From contig NZ_PVTL01000001.1 of NCBI RefSeq assembly GCF_003003265.1, forward strand, positions 434,001-498,000: a stretch of DNA of 64,000 nt, in the 5' to 3' direction. A program made the translations under genes and the position numbers. The notes beneath the pieces were generated by a model. That model saw only the letters and a program-made list of their open reading frames with translations, was not told the DNA's origin and searched no databases. This DNA is from Glaciihabitans tibetensis (GTDB lineage: Bacteria > Actinomycetota > Actinomycetes > Actinomycetales > Microbacteriaceae). Within the stretch, counting starts at the first letter, position 1. Each line of letters starts with the position of its first letter. Of the stretch, positions 38,542 to 48,107 are shown piece after piece.

Positions 38542-40509
38542 GTGAGTCTTCTCGAGAACATCCGTGGTCCCCGCGACCTCGATCGCCTGTCCGAGGCAGA
38601 GCTTGCCCGGCTTGCCGACGAGATTCGCGACTTTCTCATCGCGGAGGTGTCCAAGACCGGCGGACACCTTGGACCGAACCTCGGCGTCGTGGAATTGACG
38701 ATGGCCATCCACTCGGTGTTCGATTCCCCGAAAGACGCCATAGTCTTCGACACCGGGCACCAGAGCTACGTTCATAAGCTGCTGACCGGACGCCAGGACT
38801 TCAGTATGCTGCGGCTCCGGGGTGGCCTGGCGGGTTACCCCCAGCGCAGCGAATCTCCCCATGACATCGTCGAGTCCTCGCACGCGTCGAGTTCGCTCTC
38901 GTGGGCCGACGGCATTTCTCGCGCATTCGAAATGACCGGACAGGTGGACCGTCACGTCGTCGCGGTTGTCGGCGACGGAGCGCTGACCGGCGGCATGACC
39001 TGGGAGGCGCTGAACAACATCAGCGACGACAACTCGCGGCGCCTGGTCATCGTGGTGAACGACAACGGCCGTTCCTACGCTCCCACTATCGGCGGAATGG
39101 CGCGCTTCCTCAACACCGTCCGCACGCGGCGCGAGTACCGCGACCTGTATCTGGGCAGCCAGAAACTGTTCAACAACCTCGGGCGCCCGGGTCGGGCGAT
39201 GTACCGCGGGTTTCGGGGTGGGTTGCACGGCTTCCTCTCCCGGGTGACCAACAACGAAGCTCTCTACTCGAACCTCGACATCAAGTACATCGGCCCGGTC
39301 GACGGGCACGACCTGGGCGCGATGCGCGAAGCTCTCCAGCAGGCCAAAAACTATGGCGCGCCCGTCATCGTGCACGCCATCACCGAGAAGGGCCGCGGCT
39401 ACGAACCCGCACGGCTCGACTCGGCCGACCAGTTCCACGCTGTCGGCCAGATCGACCCAGAAACCGGGGAGCCGACCTCGATCTCGAACAAGCCCTCCTG
39501 GACCTCCGTCTTCGCCGACGAGATCGTGCAGATCGCAGACGAGAATCCTTCCGTCGTGGGTATCACCGCGGCCATGCTGCGCCCAACGGGCCTGCATCGC
39601 TTCGCCGAAAAGTATCCTGCGCGGGTGTTCGACGTCGGCATCGCGGAGCAACACGCGGTGACCTCGGCCGCTGGCCTCGCATTCGGAGGCCTGCACCCCG
39701 TCGTCGCGCTGTACGCCACCTTCATCAACCGGGCTTTCGATCAGGTGTTGATGGATGTCGGGCTGCACAAGGCCGGCGTGACCTTCGTACTTGACCGCGC
39801 TGGCGTGACAGGACCCGACGGCCCGAGCCACCACGGAATCTGGGACCTCTCGATCCTTCAGGTGGTGCCGCACATCCGGTTGGCCGCCCCCCGCGACGCG
39901 GTGCGGCTCCGCGAGGAATTGCGCGAGGCCGTCGCCGTCGACGACGCTCCCACGGTGATCCGCTACTCCAAGGGCAGCGTTGGTGCTGAGATCGTCGCCG
40001 TCCGCCGCACAGACGACGGCGTGGACGTGTTGCGCGAAGCCGCGCACCGGGACGTCCTCATTGTCACCGTGGGCCCGATGGCAACCCTCGGGCTGGAGGT
40101 GGCTGCCCGTCTGGCCGACCAGGGAATCGGCGCTACCGTGATCGACCCGCGCTGGGTCGTGCCCGTACCGGCCAGCGTCATCGACTTCGCCCGCGATCAC
40201 CGCCTCGTGGTGTCCATCGAAGACGGTGTCCGGGTGGCCGGAATCGGAACTCGAATCCGACAGGATCTTCGTGACGCCGGCGTTGACACCGCGGTAAACG
40301 AGCTGGGGCTGCCCGACGAGTTCCTGGATCACGCCACTCGCGAGGAGATCTTCGCGAGTGCGGGTCTGACGCCGCAGAAGATCGCGCGGGACCTCGTCGC
40401 CCAGGTGCTCGGGAGCAAGATCCCGGTCGCGCGCCCTCTGCCGGGAGACGATCACCGACTGGTCGCAGACGAACAGGGCGCCGAGCCCGTCCGAGGCGAC
40501 GACAACTAG
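38542..40509 (+). CDS. dxs: 1-deoxy-D-xylulose-5-phosphate synthase
   Basis: First enzyme of the MEP isoprenoid pathway: joins pyruvate and glyceraldehyde 3-phosphate using thiamine diphosphate. 655 aa. N-terminal GGHLGPNLGVVELT and HQSYVHKLLTGR; the ThDP/Mg motif GDGALTGGMTWEALNN; central IGPVDGHD; and the transketolase pyrimidine domain DVGIAEQHAV and DRAGVTGPDGPSHHG. The C-terminus has an extra roughly 25-residue charged tail. GTG start 6 nt after TAAGGT. Confidence 0.97.
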   Translation: MSLLENIRGPRDLDRLSEAELARLADEIRDFLIAEVSKTGGHLGPNLGVVELTMAIHSVFDSPKDAIVFDTGHQSYVHKLLTGRQDFSMLRLRGGLAGYPQRSESPHDIVESSHASSSLSWADGISRAFEMTGQVDRHVVAVVGDGALTGGMTWEALNNISDDNSRRLVIVVNDNGRSYAPTIGGMARFLNTVRTRREYRDLYLGSQKLFNNLGRPGRAMYRGFRGGLHGFLSRVTNNEALYSNLDIKYIGPVDGHDLGAMREALQQAKNYGAPVIVHAITEKGRGYEPARLDSADQFHAVGQIDPETGEPTSISNKPSWTSVFADEIVQIADENPSVVGITAAMLRPTGLHRFAEKYPARVFDVGIAEQHAVTSAAGLAFGGLHPVVALYATFINRAFDQVLMDVGLHKAGVTFVLDRAGVTGPDGPSHHGIWDLSILQVVPHIRLAAPRDAVRLREELREAVAVDDAPTVIRYSKGSVGAEIVAVRRTDDGVDVLREAAHRDVLIVTVGPMATLGLEVAARLADQGIGATVIDPRWVVPVPASVIDFARDHRLVVSIEDGVRVAGIGTRIRQDLRDAGVDTAVNELGLPDEFLDHATREEIFASAGLTPQKIARDLVAQVLGSKIPVARPLPGDDHRLVADEQGAEPVRGDDN

Positions 40510-40675
40510 CGCCCCGAGCGGCTGTGCCGGCCCGCCGAGGCGAACGCGGCAGGCATCTCGTCACCCGTCGCGGCGAGAAGTCGGGTCTTAGGGCCCACGC
40601 GAGCCGACGATACCCCACGTAGCGTTGAAAACAGAGGGCGCAGCAAGCGCCCCGCAGTCAGAAACGGTAGTGGTT

Positions 40676-40840
40676 ATGTCCGAGGGATCGTCCCCGTCCA
40701 AAGTGGTCTCCACCGAGCGGTGGGAGGCGCTGCGGCGCGAGTATCGTCAGCGTTCGGCTTCCCGTGCGCGCACCGCCGCGGCCGCGCGGACGTCCGGGGA
40801 TGAACCCAGAGCGTCACGCGCCACCGCGACAAACGCTTAG
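40676..40840 (+). CDS. Possible small basic protein (54 aa)
   Basis: An open frame beginning MSEGSSPSKVVSTERW, Arg/Ala-rich afterwards. It fills part of the 327-bp gap between dxs and the fadJ-type gene and overlaps the end of the latter by 4 bp tail to tail. There is no good ribosome site, and I do not recognise the product. It could be a chance frame. The rest of the gap (40510-40675) shows nothing I can support. Confidence 0.25.
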   Translation: MSEGSSPSKVVSTERWEALRREYRQRSASRARTAAAARTSGDEPRASRATATNA

Positions 40841-42993
40841 CTGACCCCGCGGATCGGCGGCTCGTGGAACGTGCCGCCGAAGACCCGCTCGGAGGCCCCC
40901 GACCGGTCGAGATAGGGCGTGATTCCGCCCATCTGGAACGGCCAGCCCGCGCCGAGCACCATGCAGAGGTCGATGTCTTCCGGCGCTGCGACGACCCCGT
41001 CGTCGAGCATCCGTTTGATCTCATCGGCCAGACCGTCCTCGATCCGCCTCAGCAGCTCGGCCCCCGTGATCGGTGAGGTACCACCCGCCACGATCGCCAG
41101 CGCCTTCTTGTCGTACCCCTTGACCTTCCCCTTGCTGTCCCGCTCGTAGAACCGTCCAACCTCGGCGAGCTTGTGCAGGTTGTCGCTGTCGAAGAACCGG
41201 TCGGGGAAGGCGCCATGATGGGTGTCGAGCACGTGCGCGCCGACCCGCAGCCCGACCAGCTCCAGCAGTTCGAACGGTTTCATGGGCAGGCCGAAGGGAG
41301 CGATCGACGCATCGACGACCTCGAACGGGGTTCCGTTGTCTACCGCGTGCATCGTTTCGCCGAGGAGCTTCGCAAGGATACGGTTCACCACGAAACCGGG
41401 GGTGTCACTGGTGATGACGGCGTTCTTCTTGAGCGCCGCGGCCGTGGCCATCGCGGTCGCCAGCGCCGCAGCATCCGTTTTCGGTGTTCGCACCACCTCG
41501 ACCAGCGGCATCACCGCGACCGGGTTGAAGAAATGGAACCCCACCAGCCGTTCCGGGTTGTCGAGTTTCGCGCCGATCTGTTCGACGGACAGCGAAGACG
41601 TGTTGGTCGCGAGGATTGTCTCGGGGGAGACGTACCGCTCGATCTCCTCGAAGACGTTCTGCTTGGCGGTCAGCTCCTCGAAGATGGCCTCGATCACCCA
41701 GTCGCAATCGGAGAAGTCGGCCTTGTTGGTGGTGCCGGTGACCAGCGCTCGAAGGCGGCTTGCCTCGTCGGACGAGATGCGTCCCTTGCCCAGCAGCGCG
41801 TCGATCTCGCCGTGGATATGCGCCACCCCGGCGTCGACGTGGCCCTGGTCGAGGTCGGTGATGACAACGGGCACGCGGAGGCGCCGCACGAAGAGCAGGG
41901 CAAACTGCCGCGCCATCAGTCCCGCGCCGATGACGCCCACCTTCGTGACGGGTCGCGAAAGCGCCGCGTCCGGCGCGCCCGCGGGCTTGCGTGCGCGTTT
42001 CTGTACCAGGTTGAACGCGTAGATGCTCGCCCGAAATTGGTCGCCCGCGACCAGGTCGGCGAGGGCGTCGTCTTCCGCGGCGAAGCCCTGCTCCCTCGTG
42101 CTTTTTCGGGCGGCGGAGAGTAGCTCGAGGGCGACGTAGGGTGCTTTCGCAACCGTGCCGATGCGGCTCTCCAGCGATTTGCGGGCGATGCCGATGGCGA
42201 TGTCCCACTTGACCGCGCGCTCAAGCCGCCCGGGGACGTTCGGTCGATTCACGACGGTCACCCCCGACACGACGTCTTCCGCCCACTGGATCGACTCCTC
42301 GAGGAACCGTGCCGGTCCGAAGATGGCGTCGGCGATGCCCAGCTCAAACGCCTCGTGCCCGCCAAGAGTGCGGTTGTTTTTGAGCGGGTTCTCCACGATC
42401 ACGCGGAGCGCACCCTCGATGCCGATGAGATTGGGCAGCAGCCACGACCCGCCCCATCCGGGAATGATCCCGAGGAAGACCTCCGGCAGGGCGAGCGCCG
42501 CGATCGAGCTGTCGATGGTGCGGTAGGTGGCGTTCAGCCCGATCTCGACACCGCCGCCAAGGGCCAGCCCGTTGATGAAGATAAAACTCGGCACGCCGAG
42601 CGTGCCGAGCCGCCCGAGCACCGAGTGGCCAAGCTCCGCCAGTTGTTTGGCGACCGCACGACTGGGTATCTCGCTGACCTTGGACAGGTCGGCGCCAGCG
42701 GCAAGGATGAACGGCTTACCCGTGACCGCTACCGCGACGATCTCGCCACGGGCAGCGCGCGCCTGCAGCTCATCGAGCACGGCGGCGAATTCGAAGAGCG
42801 TGGCGGGGCCGAGGGTGGAGGGCCGGGTGTGGTCCCGCCCGTTGTCGAGGGTGATCAGCGCGAGCGTTTTTCCTGAGCGAAGGGGGATGTCGCGGACGTA
42901 AGAGTGCGTGATCACCTCGTCACCCGCCAGCGCGAGGAGCTCGGGGAACCGGCTGGCCTCGCCAGAAGGAAGCGGCGCGCTCGATTCAGACAT
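40837..42993 (-). CDS. fadJ: 3-hydroxyacyl-CoA dehydrogenase / enoyl-CoA hydratase (FadJ/FadB type)
   Basis: Trifunctional-type beta-oxidation alpha subunit, about 718 aa. The N-terminal crotonase domain has FILAAGADLSKV, FINGLALGGGVEIGLNA and LPEVFLGIIPGWGGS. The central dehydrogenase has VGVIGAGLMARQFAL, the catalytic region LVGFHFFNPVAVMPLVEV and TPGFVVNRIL, and a C-terminal helical domain follows. It sits directly downstream of the thiolase gene, so the two form the fatty-acid oxidation complex. I chose the ATG at 42993. A TTG at 43014 overlapping the thiolase stop, with GGGGAAG upstream, is a credible alternative. Confidence 0.94.
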   Translation of the reverse strand: MSESSAPLPSGEASRFPELLALAGDEVITHSYVRDIPLRSGKTLALITLDNGRDHTRPSTLGPATLFEFAAVLDELQARAARGEIVAVAVTGKPFILAAGADLSKVSEIPSRAVAKQLAELGHSVLGRLGTLGVPSFIFINGLALGGGVEIGLNATYRTIDSSIAALALPEVFLGIIPGWGGSWLLPNLIGIEGALRVIVENPLKNNRTLGGHEAFELGIADAIFGPARFLEESIQWAEDVVSGVTVVNRPNVPGRLERAVKWDIAIGIARKSLESRIGTVAKAPYVALELLSAARKSTREQGFAAEDDALADLVAGDQFRASIYAFNLVQKRARKPAGAPDAALSRPVTKVGVIGAGLMARQFALLFVRRLRVPVVITDLDQGHVDAGVAHIHGEIDALLGKGRISSDEASRLRALVTGTTNKADFSDCDWVIEAIFEELTAKQNVFEEIERYVSPETILATNTSSLSVEQIGAKLDNPERLVGFHFFNPVAVMPLVEVVRTPKTDAAALATAMATAAALKKNAVITSDTPGFVVNRILAKLLGETMHAVDNGTPFEVVDASIAPFGLPMKPFELLELVGLRVGAHVLDTHHGAFPDRFFDSDNLHKLAEVGRFYERDSKGKVKGYDKKALAIVAGGTSPITGAELLRRIEDGLADEIKRMLDDGVVAAPEDIDLCMVLGAGWPFQMGGITPYLDRSGASERVFGGTFHEPPIRGVS

Positions 42994-43010
42994 GGTGCTG
43001 GATGCCTCGT

Positions 43011-44210
43011 TCAACGTTTCTTCCCCTTGAAGTTCGGGTTCTCCCAGATGACAGAGCCGCCTTGACCGAGCCCGACGCACATAGCCGTAAGCCCGTATCG
43101 CACCTCCGGATGTTCCTCGAACTGGCGCGCGAGTTGAATCATCAGTCGCACGCCGGAGGATGCGAGCGGATGGCCGATGGCGATAGAGCCGCCCCACGGG
43201 TTGACCCGCGGATCTTCGTCGTCGATGCCGAAGTGATCGAGCAGCGACAGCACCTGCACGGCGAAGGCCTCGTTGAGTTCGAAGAGCCCGATGTCATCGA
43301 TGGTGAGACCGGCCTTGCGCAGTGCTTTCTCGGTCGAGGGCACCGGTCCGATGCCCATGATCTCGGGCTGCACCCCGGCGAACGCGAAACTCACCATGCG
43401 CATCTTCACGGACAGTCCCAGCTCCTTGGCAGCGTCCGCGCTGGCGAGCAGACTGGCGGTTGCGCCATCGTTCAGGCCGGACGAGTTGCCTGCCGTCACC
43501 CGACCGTGAGGTCTGAACGGTGTCTTCAGGCCGGCGAGACCTTCCAGCGTGGTCTCGGGCCGCATCGCCTCGTCGCGGGTGGCGAGCGCCCAGCCCGAGT
43601 CGGTGTGGGTTGACACGGCAATGAGGTCTGGCTGGATCTTTCCGAGCGTGTACGCGGCGGCGATCTTCTGCTGGCTCGCGAGCGCGAACCTGTCCGCACG
43701 TTCCCTGGTCAGGGAGGGGAACCGGTCGTGGATGCGCTCGGCGGTGTTACCCATGTTCAGCGCTTCGGCGCTGACCAGCTTCTCTGCAGCGAAGCGAGGG
43801 TTCGGGTCGACGCCCACGCCCATCGGGTGATGGCCCATGTGCTCGACGCCACCGGCGATGCCAACGTCGTATGCGCCAAATGCGATTGCGCCGGCGATGG
43901 TGGTGACGCTCGTCATGGCCCCGGCGCACATCCGGTCGATGGCGTAGCCGGGAACCGTGCGCGGCAGCCCCGCGAGTAGCGCGGCCGTGCGACCGAGGGT
44001 GAGGCCCTGGTCGCCCTGCTGGGTCGTTGCGGCGATGGCGACGTCGTCTACCCGCTCAGGGGGCAGAGACGGATTGCGCTCGAGCAGGCCCATCATGGCC
44101 TTGACTACAAGGTCATCGGCCCTTGTCTGCCAGTACATTCCCTTTTCGCCCGCACGCCCGAACGGAGTTCGGACGCCGTCTACAAACACGACTTCGGTTT
44201 TCGCGGCCAC
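43011..44210 (-). CDS. fadA: Acetyl-CoA C-acyltransferase (thiolase)
   Basis: Cleaves 3-ketoacyl-CoA with CoA in the last beta-oxidation step. 399 aa. The nucleophile Cys is in AIDRMCAGAMTSV; the His and second Cys are in GGSIAIGHPLASSG and TAMCVGLGQGGSVIW. The GTG at 44210 is preceded by GGAGG with 5 nt spacing; an upstream in-frame extension is not family-like. It is the first gene of the fadA-fadJ unit. Confidence 0.95.
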   Translation of the reverse strand: MAAKTEVVFVDGVRTPFGRAGEKGMYWQTRADDLVVKAMMGLLERNPSLPPERVDDVAIAATTQQGDQGLTLGRTAALLAGLPRTVPGYAIDRMCAGAMTSVTTIAGAIAFGAYDVGIAGGVEHMGHHPMGVGVDPNPRFAAEKLVSAEALNMGNTAERIHDRFPSLTRERADRFALASQQKIAAAYTLGKIQPDLIAVSTHTDSGWALATRDEAMRPETTLEGLAGLKTPFRPHGRVTAGNSSGLNDGATASLLASADAAKELGLSVKMRMVSFAFAGVQPEIMGIGPVPSTEKALRKAGLTIDDIGLFELNEAFAVQVLSLLDHFGIDDEDPRVNPWGGSIAIGHPLASSGVRLMIQLARQFEEHPEVRYGLTAMCVGLGQGGSVIWENPNFKGKKR

Positions 44211-44280
44211 ATTGCCTCCAACACTTAGGTGTGTTGATTTTAGGATCCGGACAATTTCGCCCCGAATCCTTTGAGAAAAC

Positions 44281-45525
44281 CTACGAAGCGTCCTCGCTCG
44301 GCGCGTCGACACTTTGGCCAGCTTCGACAAAGGCCGCGTGAATTGATGGAGCGGTGGCTTCGATCTGCCAGGTGCGCGCACCCATGTCGGCTAGGGCCAC
44401 AACTATGGAGTCCAGGTCGAGCTCCGCAGGCGGGTTCCAGGCGAGGCGACGCAGCAGTTCCGGCGTGAGCAGGTTCTCCAGCGGCACGTTGAAGTCTGCA
44501 GACAGCGCCGCCATGGCGGCGCGGGCTGCCTTGAGTCGCTTGTCTGCCTCGGGATTCTTGTCGCTCCATACGCGGGGCGGGGGGATGACTTCGCCGGAAA
44601 CGCGCGCCGGTGGCAGGTCTTCGGTTCCCAGACCCACCTGGATGGCATCCCACCACCGGTCCAGCTGCGCCCTGCTGGCGCGTCCGGTGAAATCCTTCAT
44701 CGCGACGAGATCCCGCTTGGTGGCCGGAAGGGTGCGCGCGGCCGCGACCAGTGCGGAGTCGGGAACGAGCCTGCCGGGCGCGGTGTCGATCTCACGGGCG
44801 TAGGCGTCCCGTGCCAGCCACAGCTCGCGAGCGACCGCGAGATTGCGGATCCCCCGAAGGGAATGGAGCCCGCTGAGACGGCGCCACGGTTGTTCTCGCA
44901 CGGGCTTGAGGTCCCGGGTGAGAACCGCGGCGAATTCCTGCGCGACGATGGCGGTTTTACCCGCGCTCTCGATGAGGTCACCCATGACTTCACGAAGGTC
45001 GACGAGCAGTTCGACGTCGAGCGCGGCGTACACGAGCCAGGCCTGGGGGAGCGGGCGGGTCGACCAGTCCGCGGCGGAGTGTTCTTTAGCCAGATGGATG
45101 CCGAGAAGCTCTTCCACAACGGTGCCCAGCCCCACGCGGGGCAGACCCACGAGGCGCGCGCCCAGTTCAGTATCGAAGAGTCGGGTGGGATCGAGTCCGA
45201 CCTCGCGCAGGCAGGACAGGTCCTGGCTCGCGGCGTGGAGAATCCACTCTTCCTCTCGGATCACTGCGTTGAGCTCGGAGAACGAGCCAATGGCGGGGGG
45301 ATCGAAAAGGAACGTGCCGGCCCCACGGCGGAAGATCTGAATGAGGTACGCGCGCTGCGAATACCGGAATCCGGACGCCCGCTCCGCGTCTATCGCGATC
45401 GGTCCGTTCCCGGCCCCGATGGCGTCCACGGCCGCGAGGTATTCCTCACGTGTATCGATCACATTTACCTGCACGTGGGGAGCCTGGACGGCTTCCGGCG
45501 TCGGCAGGACTTCTGGACTACTCAC
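44281..45525 (-). CDS. rnd: Ribonuclease D-like 3'-5' exonuclease with HRDC domain
   Basis: 414-residue DEDD-family nuclease. Exonuclease I motif DAERASGFRY (Asp-x-Glu), II in LHAASQDLSCLREVGL, and III YAALDVELLVDL. The HRDC domain is at about residues 215-300 (QPWRRLSGLHSLRGIRNLAVARELW), followed by a further helical HRDC-like part. Probable role in tRNA 3'-end maturation or RNA decay. The gene sits near dxs, as in mycobacteria. Its ATG overlaps the end of the DUF3000 gene by 8 bp. Confidence 0.92.
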   Translation of the reverse strand: MSSPEVLPTPEAVQAPHVQVNVIDTREEYLAAVDAIGAGNGPIAIDAERASGFRYSQRAYLIQIFRRGAGTFLFDPPAIGSFSELNAVIREEEWILHAASQDLSCLREVGLDPTRLFDTELGARLVGLPRVGLGTVVEELLGIHLAKEHSAADWSTRPLPQAWLVYAALDVELLVDLREVMGDLIESAGKTAIVAQEFAAVLTRDLKPVREQPWRRLSGLHSLRGIRNLAVARELWLARDAYAREIDTAPGRLVPDSALVAAARTLPATKRDLVAMKDFTGRASRAQLDRWWDAIQVGLGTEDLPPARVSGEVIPPPRVWSDKNPEADKRLKAARAAMAALSADFNVPLENLLTPELLRRLAWNPPAELDLDSIVVALADMGARTWQIEATAPSIHAAFVEAGQSVDAPSEDAS

Positions 45526-46114
45526 GTCCGGCTCGGCGTGCAGACAACAGGCTCACTCCTTCGGCGACCGGGGGAAGCCCGGCCAACATGCATAACAACT
45601 CACTCCAGCCTTCCACATGCCGGCCTAGTTCGCCGCCGGTCGGGGTCCAGGAGGCGCGAAGCTCGATCTGTGCGCCGTCGCCCTGGTCGGCGAGTTCCCC
45701 GAACCCGTGGGACAGGATCTTGGTCGCGGTGCCGGACGCGGCAATGTATTCGGCCCCGCGCGAGTCGAGCGCGTCGACGAGCCAGGACCACGCGACATCC
45801 GCCAGAAAAGGATCTTCCCCTATGTCCGTCTCGAGCGGCGCCTGCGCGAAACAGACCACGCGGAACGGACCGCCCCAGGCATCGGGCTCCGCCGGGTCGT
45901 GCAGGAGGATGAATCGACCGGTGCCGAGCACGGAGTCGGTCGCGTGGGCGGAGGGCGTGACGTCTGCCGCCAGAGCCAGCGAGTACGGGGCGAGGTGGCC
46001 GGGGGAGGGAATCTCAGACATCGTCAGCTCGGACCGGATTGCGGCACGCCGGATCGAGACGAGCGCCTCGCTGAACGCGGGCGGCACGGGTGGTGCTTCT
46101 GGAGTGTCGGGCAC
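45518..46114 (-). CDS. DUF3000 protein
   Basis: 198-residue conserved actinobacterial protein of unknown function, always next to this rnd-like gene. Recognisable stretches are FSEALVSIRRAAIRSEL, GRFILLHDPAEPDAWGGPFR and VAWSWLVDALDSRGAEY. GTG start 6 nt after TAACCT. The stop overlaps the rnd start. Confidence 0.92.
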   Translation of the reverse strand: MPDTPEAPPVPPAFSEALVSIRRAAIRSELTMSEIPSPGHLAPYSLALAADVTPSAHATDSVLGTGRFILLHDPAEPDAWGGPFRVVCFAQAPLETDIGEDPFLADVAWSWLVDALDSRGAEYIAASGTATKILSHGFGELADQGDGAQIELRASWTPTGGELGRHVEGWSELLCMLAGLPPVAEGVSLLSARRAGRE

Positions 46115-46120
46115 GGGGAA

Positions 46121-46126
46121 AGGTTA
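46121..46126 (-). promoter_or_regulatory. -10-like hexamer TAACCT, DUF3000-rnd unit
   Basis: TANNNT hexamer ending 6 nt before the GTG at 46114. Confidence 0.45.
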
Positions 46127-46192
46127 GGCTTAGTTGGTATTTTCTCCCGTGAGGCTCGCCGCTTCGTATGGAGCCAGAACGGGGGTCACATC

Positions 46193-47449
46193 GTGGCAAC
46201 AGGCAGTGTTTCCGGTGCGCGCGCTTCGCGGGTCGCGGGAGCTGGCGCGCCGCGCAGCGTCCGGCTGGCCCTGCTGGGAACCGGCGTTTTCGCGGGCCTC
46301 GGAGTGGTGGCTGGAGGCGCATTCGTCACCGCGGTCGCCCGCAAGGTGGTCACACCACCGGCTGCCGCTGCGGAGGACCTGCGCGTCTTTTCCGTAACGG
46401 CAGACAGGATCACCCTGTCTTCCACCGCCGATTCCCGTCTCCCCGGCCTGTACAGCCTGTGGTTCTCGCACGGATCCGGTCATGCGCGGCTGGGGCGAGT
46501 GCTGTCGTCCACGAAGGTTGCGGTGACCCGAGAGCTTCTCGGCGTGGACACGGGGCTGCTCGCCCCGGGCACACGCGCCCGGATCGGCGGGTGGTTCTAC
46601 CTGGGGCCCGACTCGGTGGGGCTGCCGTTTTCTGAGGTGAGTATCGCCACTCCCGTGGGTGCGGCGCCCGCCTGGGTGATCCCCGCCGCGGCGACCGCAC
46701 CTCACCCTGGCCGCTGGATGATCGGAGTGCACGGCCGCGGGGTCCAACGCGGCGAGACGCTTCGCGCCGTAGACACCTTCCATGAGGCCGGCTACACCTG
46801 CCTGCTGGTGTCGTACCGCAACGACGGGGAAGCGCCGGCCAGTAGCGACGGTTTGTACGCCCTCGGCGACACCGAGTGGGAGGACGTCGACGCGGCGATG
46901 GACTACGCACGACGGGCCGGCGCAACGGAGATCGTCTTGATGGGATGGTCGATGGGGGGAGCGACCGTGCTGCAGGCGGCCACACGTTCCCGGCACAGTG
47001 GGCTGGTGCGCGGCATCGTGCTCGAGTCGCCCGTGGTCGATTGGGTTGCCGCACTGAATCACCAGGGCAAGGCGCTCGGTGTGGCGAACCCGTTCCGGCG
47101 CGGTGCTCTCGCTGTTCTCAGCCGCGCCTGGGGCAGCAGGCTGACCGGACAGAGCCAGCCGATCGACCTCAAACGACTCGATTTCGTGGGCCGCTCGGCC
47201 GAGCTGACGGTGCCGATCCTGCTGCTGCACAGTGCCGATGACACCTTCGTTCCGCCGGAGGCATCGCGCGCCCTCGCCCAGCTGCGCCCGGATATCGTCA
47301 CCTACGACGAGTTCTCCGTGTCCGGGCACACCCGCCTGTGGAATCTCGAGCCGGAGCGATGGACGCGCGCGATCCACGGGTGGCTCAGTGAGCTTGCAGC
47401 GCCCACCGACCGTACAGGAAGCTCGCCTCGTCGCTCAGTAACTGAGTGA
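46193..47449 (+). CDS. Membrane-anchored alpha/beta hydrolase
   Basis: 418-residue protein with one N-terminal membrane segment (about residues 23-47) and a large extracytoplasmic alpha/beta hydrolase domain. Catalytic residues are visible: Ser in LMGWSMGGATV, Asp in LLHSADDTFVPP and His in SVSGHTRLW. A beta-rich insert (about 65-150) precedes the hydrolase core. Substrate unknown. I chose the GTG at 46193 (GGGGG upstream) because the open frame before it is antisense to the DUF3000 gene. The 3' end overlaps the convergent RibD-like gene by 65 bp. Confidence 0.85.
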   Translation: MATGSVSGARASRVAGAGAPRSVRLALLGTGVFAGLGVVAGGAFVTAVARKVVTPPAAAAEDLRVFSVTADRITLSSTADSRLPGLYSLWFSHGSGHARLGRVLSSTKVAVTRELLGVDTGLLAPGTRARIGGWFYLGPDSVGLPFSEVSIATPVGAAPAWVIPAAATAPHPGRWMIGVHGRGVQRGETLRAVDTFHEAGYTCLLVSYRNDGEAPASSDGLYALGDTEWEDVDAAMDYARRAGATEIVLMGWSMGGATVLQAATRSRHSGLVRGIVLESPVVDWVAALNHQGKALGVANPFRRGALAVLSRAWGSRLTGQSQPIDLKRLDFVGRSAELTVPILLLHSADDTFVPPEASRALAQLRPDIVTYDEFSVSGHTRLWNLEPERWTRAIHGWLSELAAPTDRTGSSPRRSVTE

Positions 47450-48107
47450 GGGTGAGCCTCCGTTCGGCGAACTCGTGACCGCCGAACAACGGGAGTGCCG
47501 CTCCGTTCAGCACCGGGCTGGTCGTGAGGCAAAATTCATCCACCAGTCCGGCATTGACGCACTGGGCCGCGAGCCCCGGTCCGCCCTCGCAGACGATCGA
47601 CTGGTAGCCGCCGGCGCGCAGGCCGTCGACGATGTCACGCGGTTCCATGCGTCCGTTGTCATCCGGCACCACGATGATCGCGGCTTTCGTCTCACCCAGA
47701 GTTGTCGTTACGGTCGACACCGCGGAGGCCGGGCAGACCACGAGCAATGCTCCGCGGTCCTCCCCTGATCGGATCCGATGGCCAGCCAGGTCGCCAGACC
47801 CGGTGACGACCGCGAGGGCGGCGTGCCGGGGAACAAAATACCCTTCCGCGCGCACGCTGGCCGCGCCGACGAGCACAACGTCACTAAGGTCGCGGATGAT
47901 GCGCAGGATCATGCGGTCGGTGGCGTTCGTCAGCGTCTCGCTGGTACCGTCGACGCCCGCGGCGCTGCCGCTGACGCTTCCGATCAGGTTGAGCCGCAAC
48001 CACTGCGCCCGCGGAGGACGGTAGAGGTCGACCAGACGATCGTGCTCGGCCGCGTCGGCCAGGTCGAGCAAACCATTCTCTGCCGGAAAAACCCGCGTGA
48101 GACTCAC
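47385..48107 (-). CDS. RibD C-terminal-domain reductase (pyrimidine/dihydrofolate reductase-like)
   Basis: 240-residue NADPH-dependent reductase of the RibD-C/DHFR-like fold: WLRLNLIGSVSGSAAG, DVVLVGAASVRAEGY and SIVCEGGPGLAAQCVNAGLVDEF. The deaminase half of a bifunctional RibD is missing, so it is a stand-alone reductase of the type common in actinobacteria, with uncertain substrate. GTG start overlaps the sufE stop by 4 bp (GTGA), giving a sufE-reductase unit. Its last 65 bp overlap the hydrolase gene on the other strand. Confidence 0.9.
   Translation of the reverse strand: MSLTRVFPAENGLLDLADAAEHDRLVDLYRPPRAQWLRLNLIGSVSGSAAGVDGTSETLTNATDRMILRIIRDLSDVVLVGAASVRAEGYFVPRHAALAVVTGSGDLAGHRIRSGEDRGALLVVCPASAVSTVTTTLGETKAAIIVVPDDNGRMEPRDIVDGLRAGGYQSIVCEGGPGLAAQCVNAGLVDEFCLTTSPVLNGAALPLFGGHEFAERRLTLTQLLSDEASFLYGRWALQAH

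Noticed and set aside
46118..46140. DtxR/IdeR-like iron box (AGGTTAGGCT) before the DUF3000 gene
   Set aside because: Only one half matches; the other half of the palindrome is absent. It is better explained by the TAACCT -10 hexamer of DUF3000.
45707..46192. Long N-terminal extension of the alpha/beta hydrolase
   Set aside because: It runs antisense through the DUF3000 gene and lacks a plausible start; the GTG at 46193 precedes the membrane segment.
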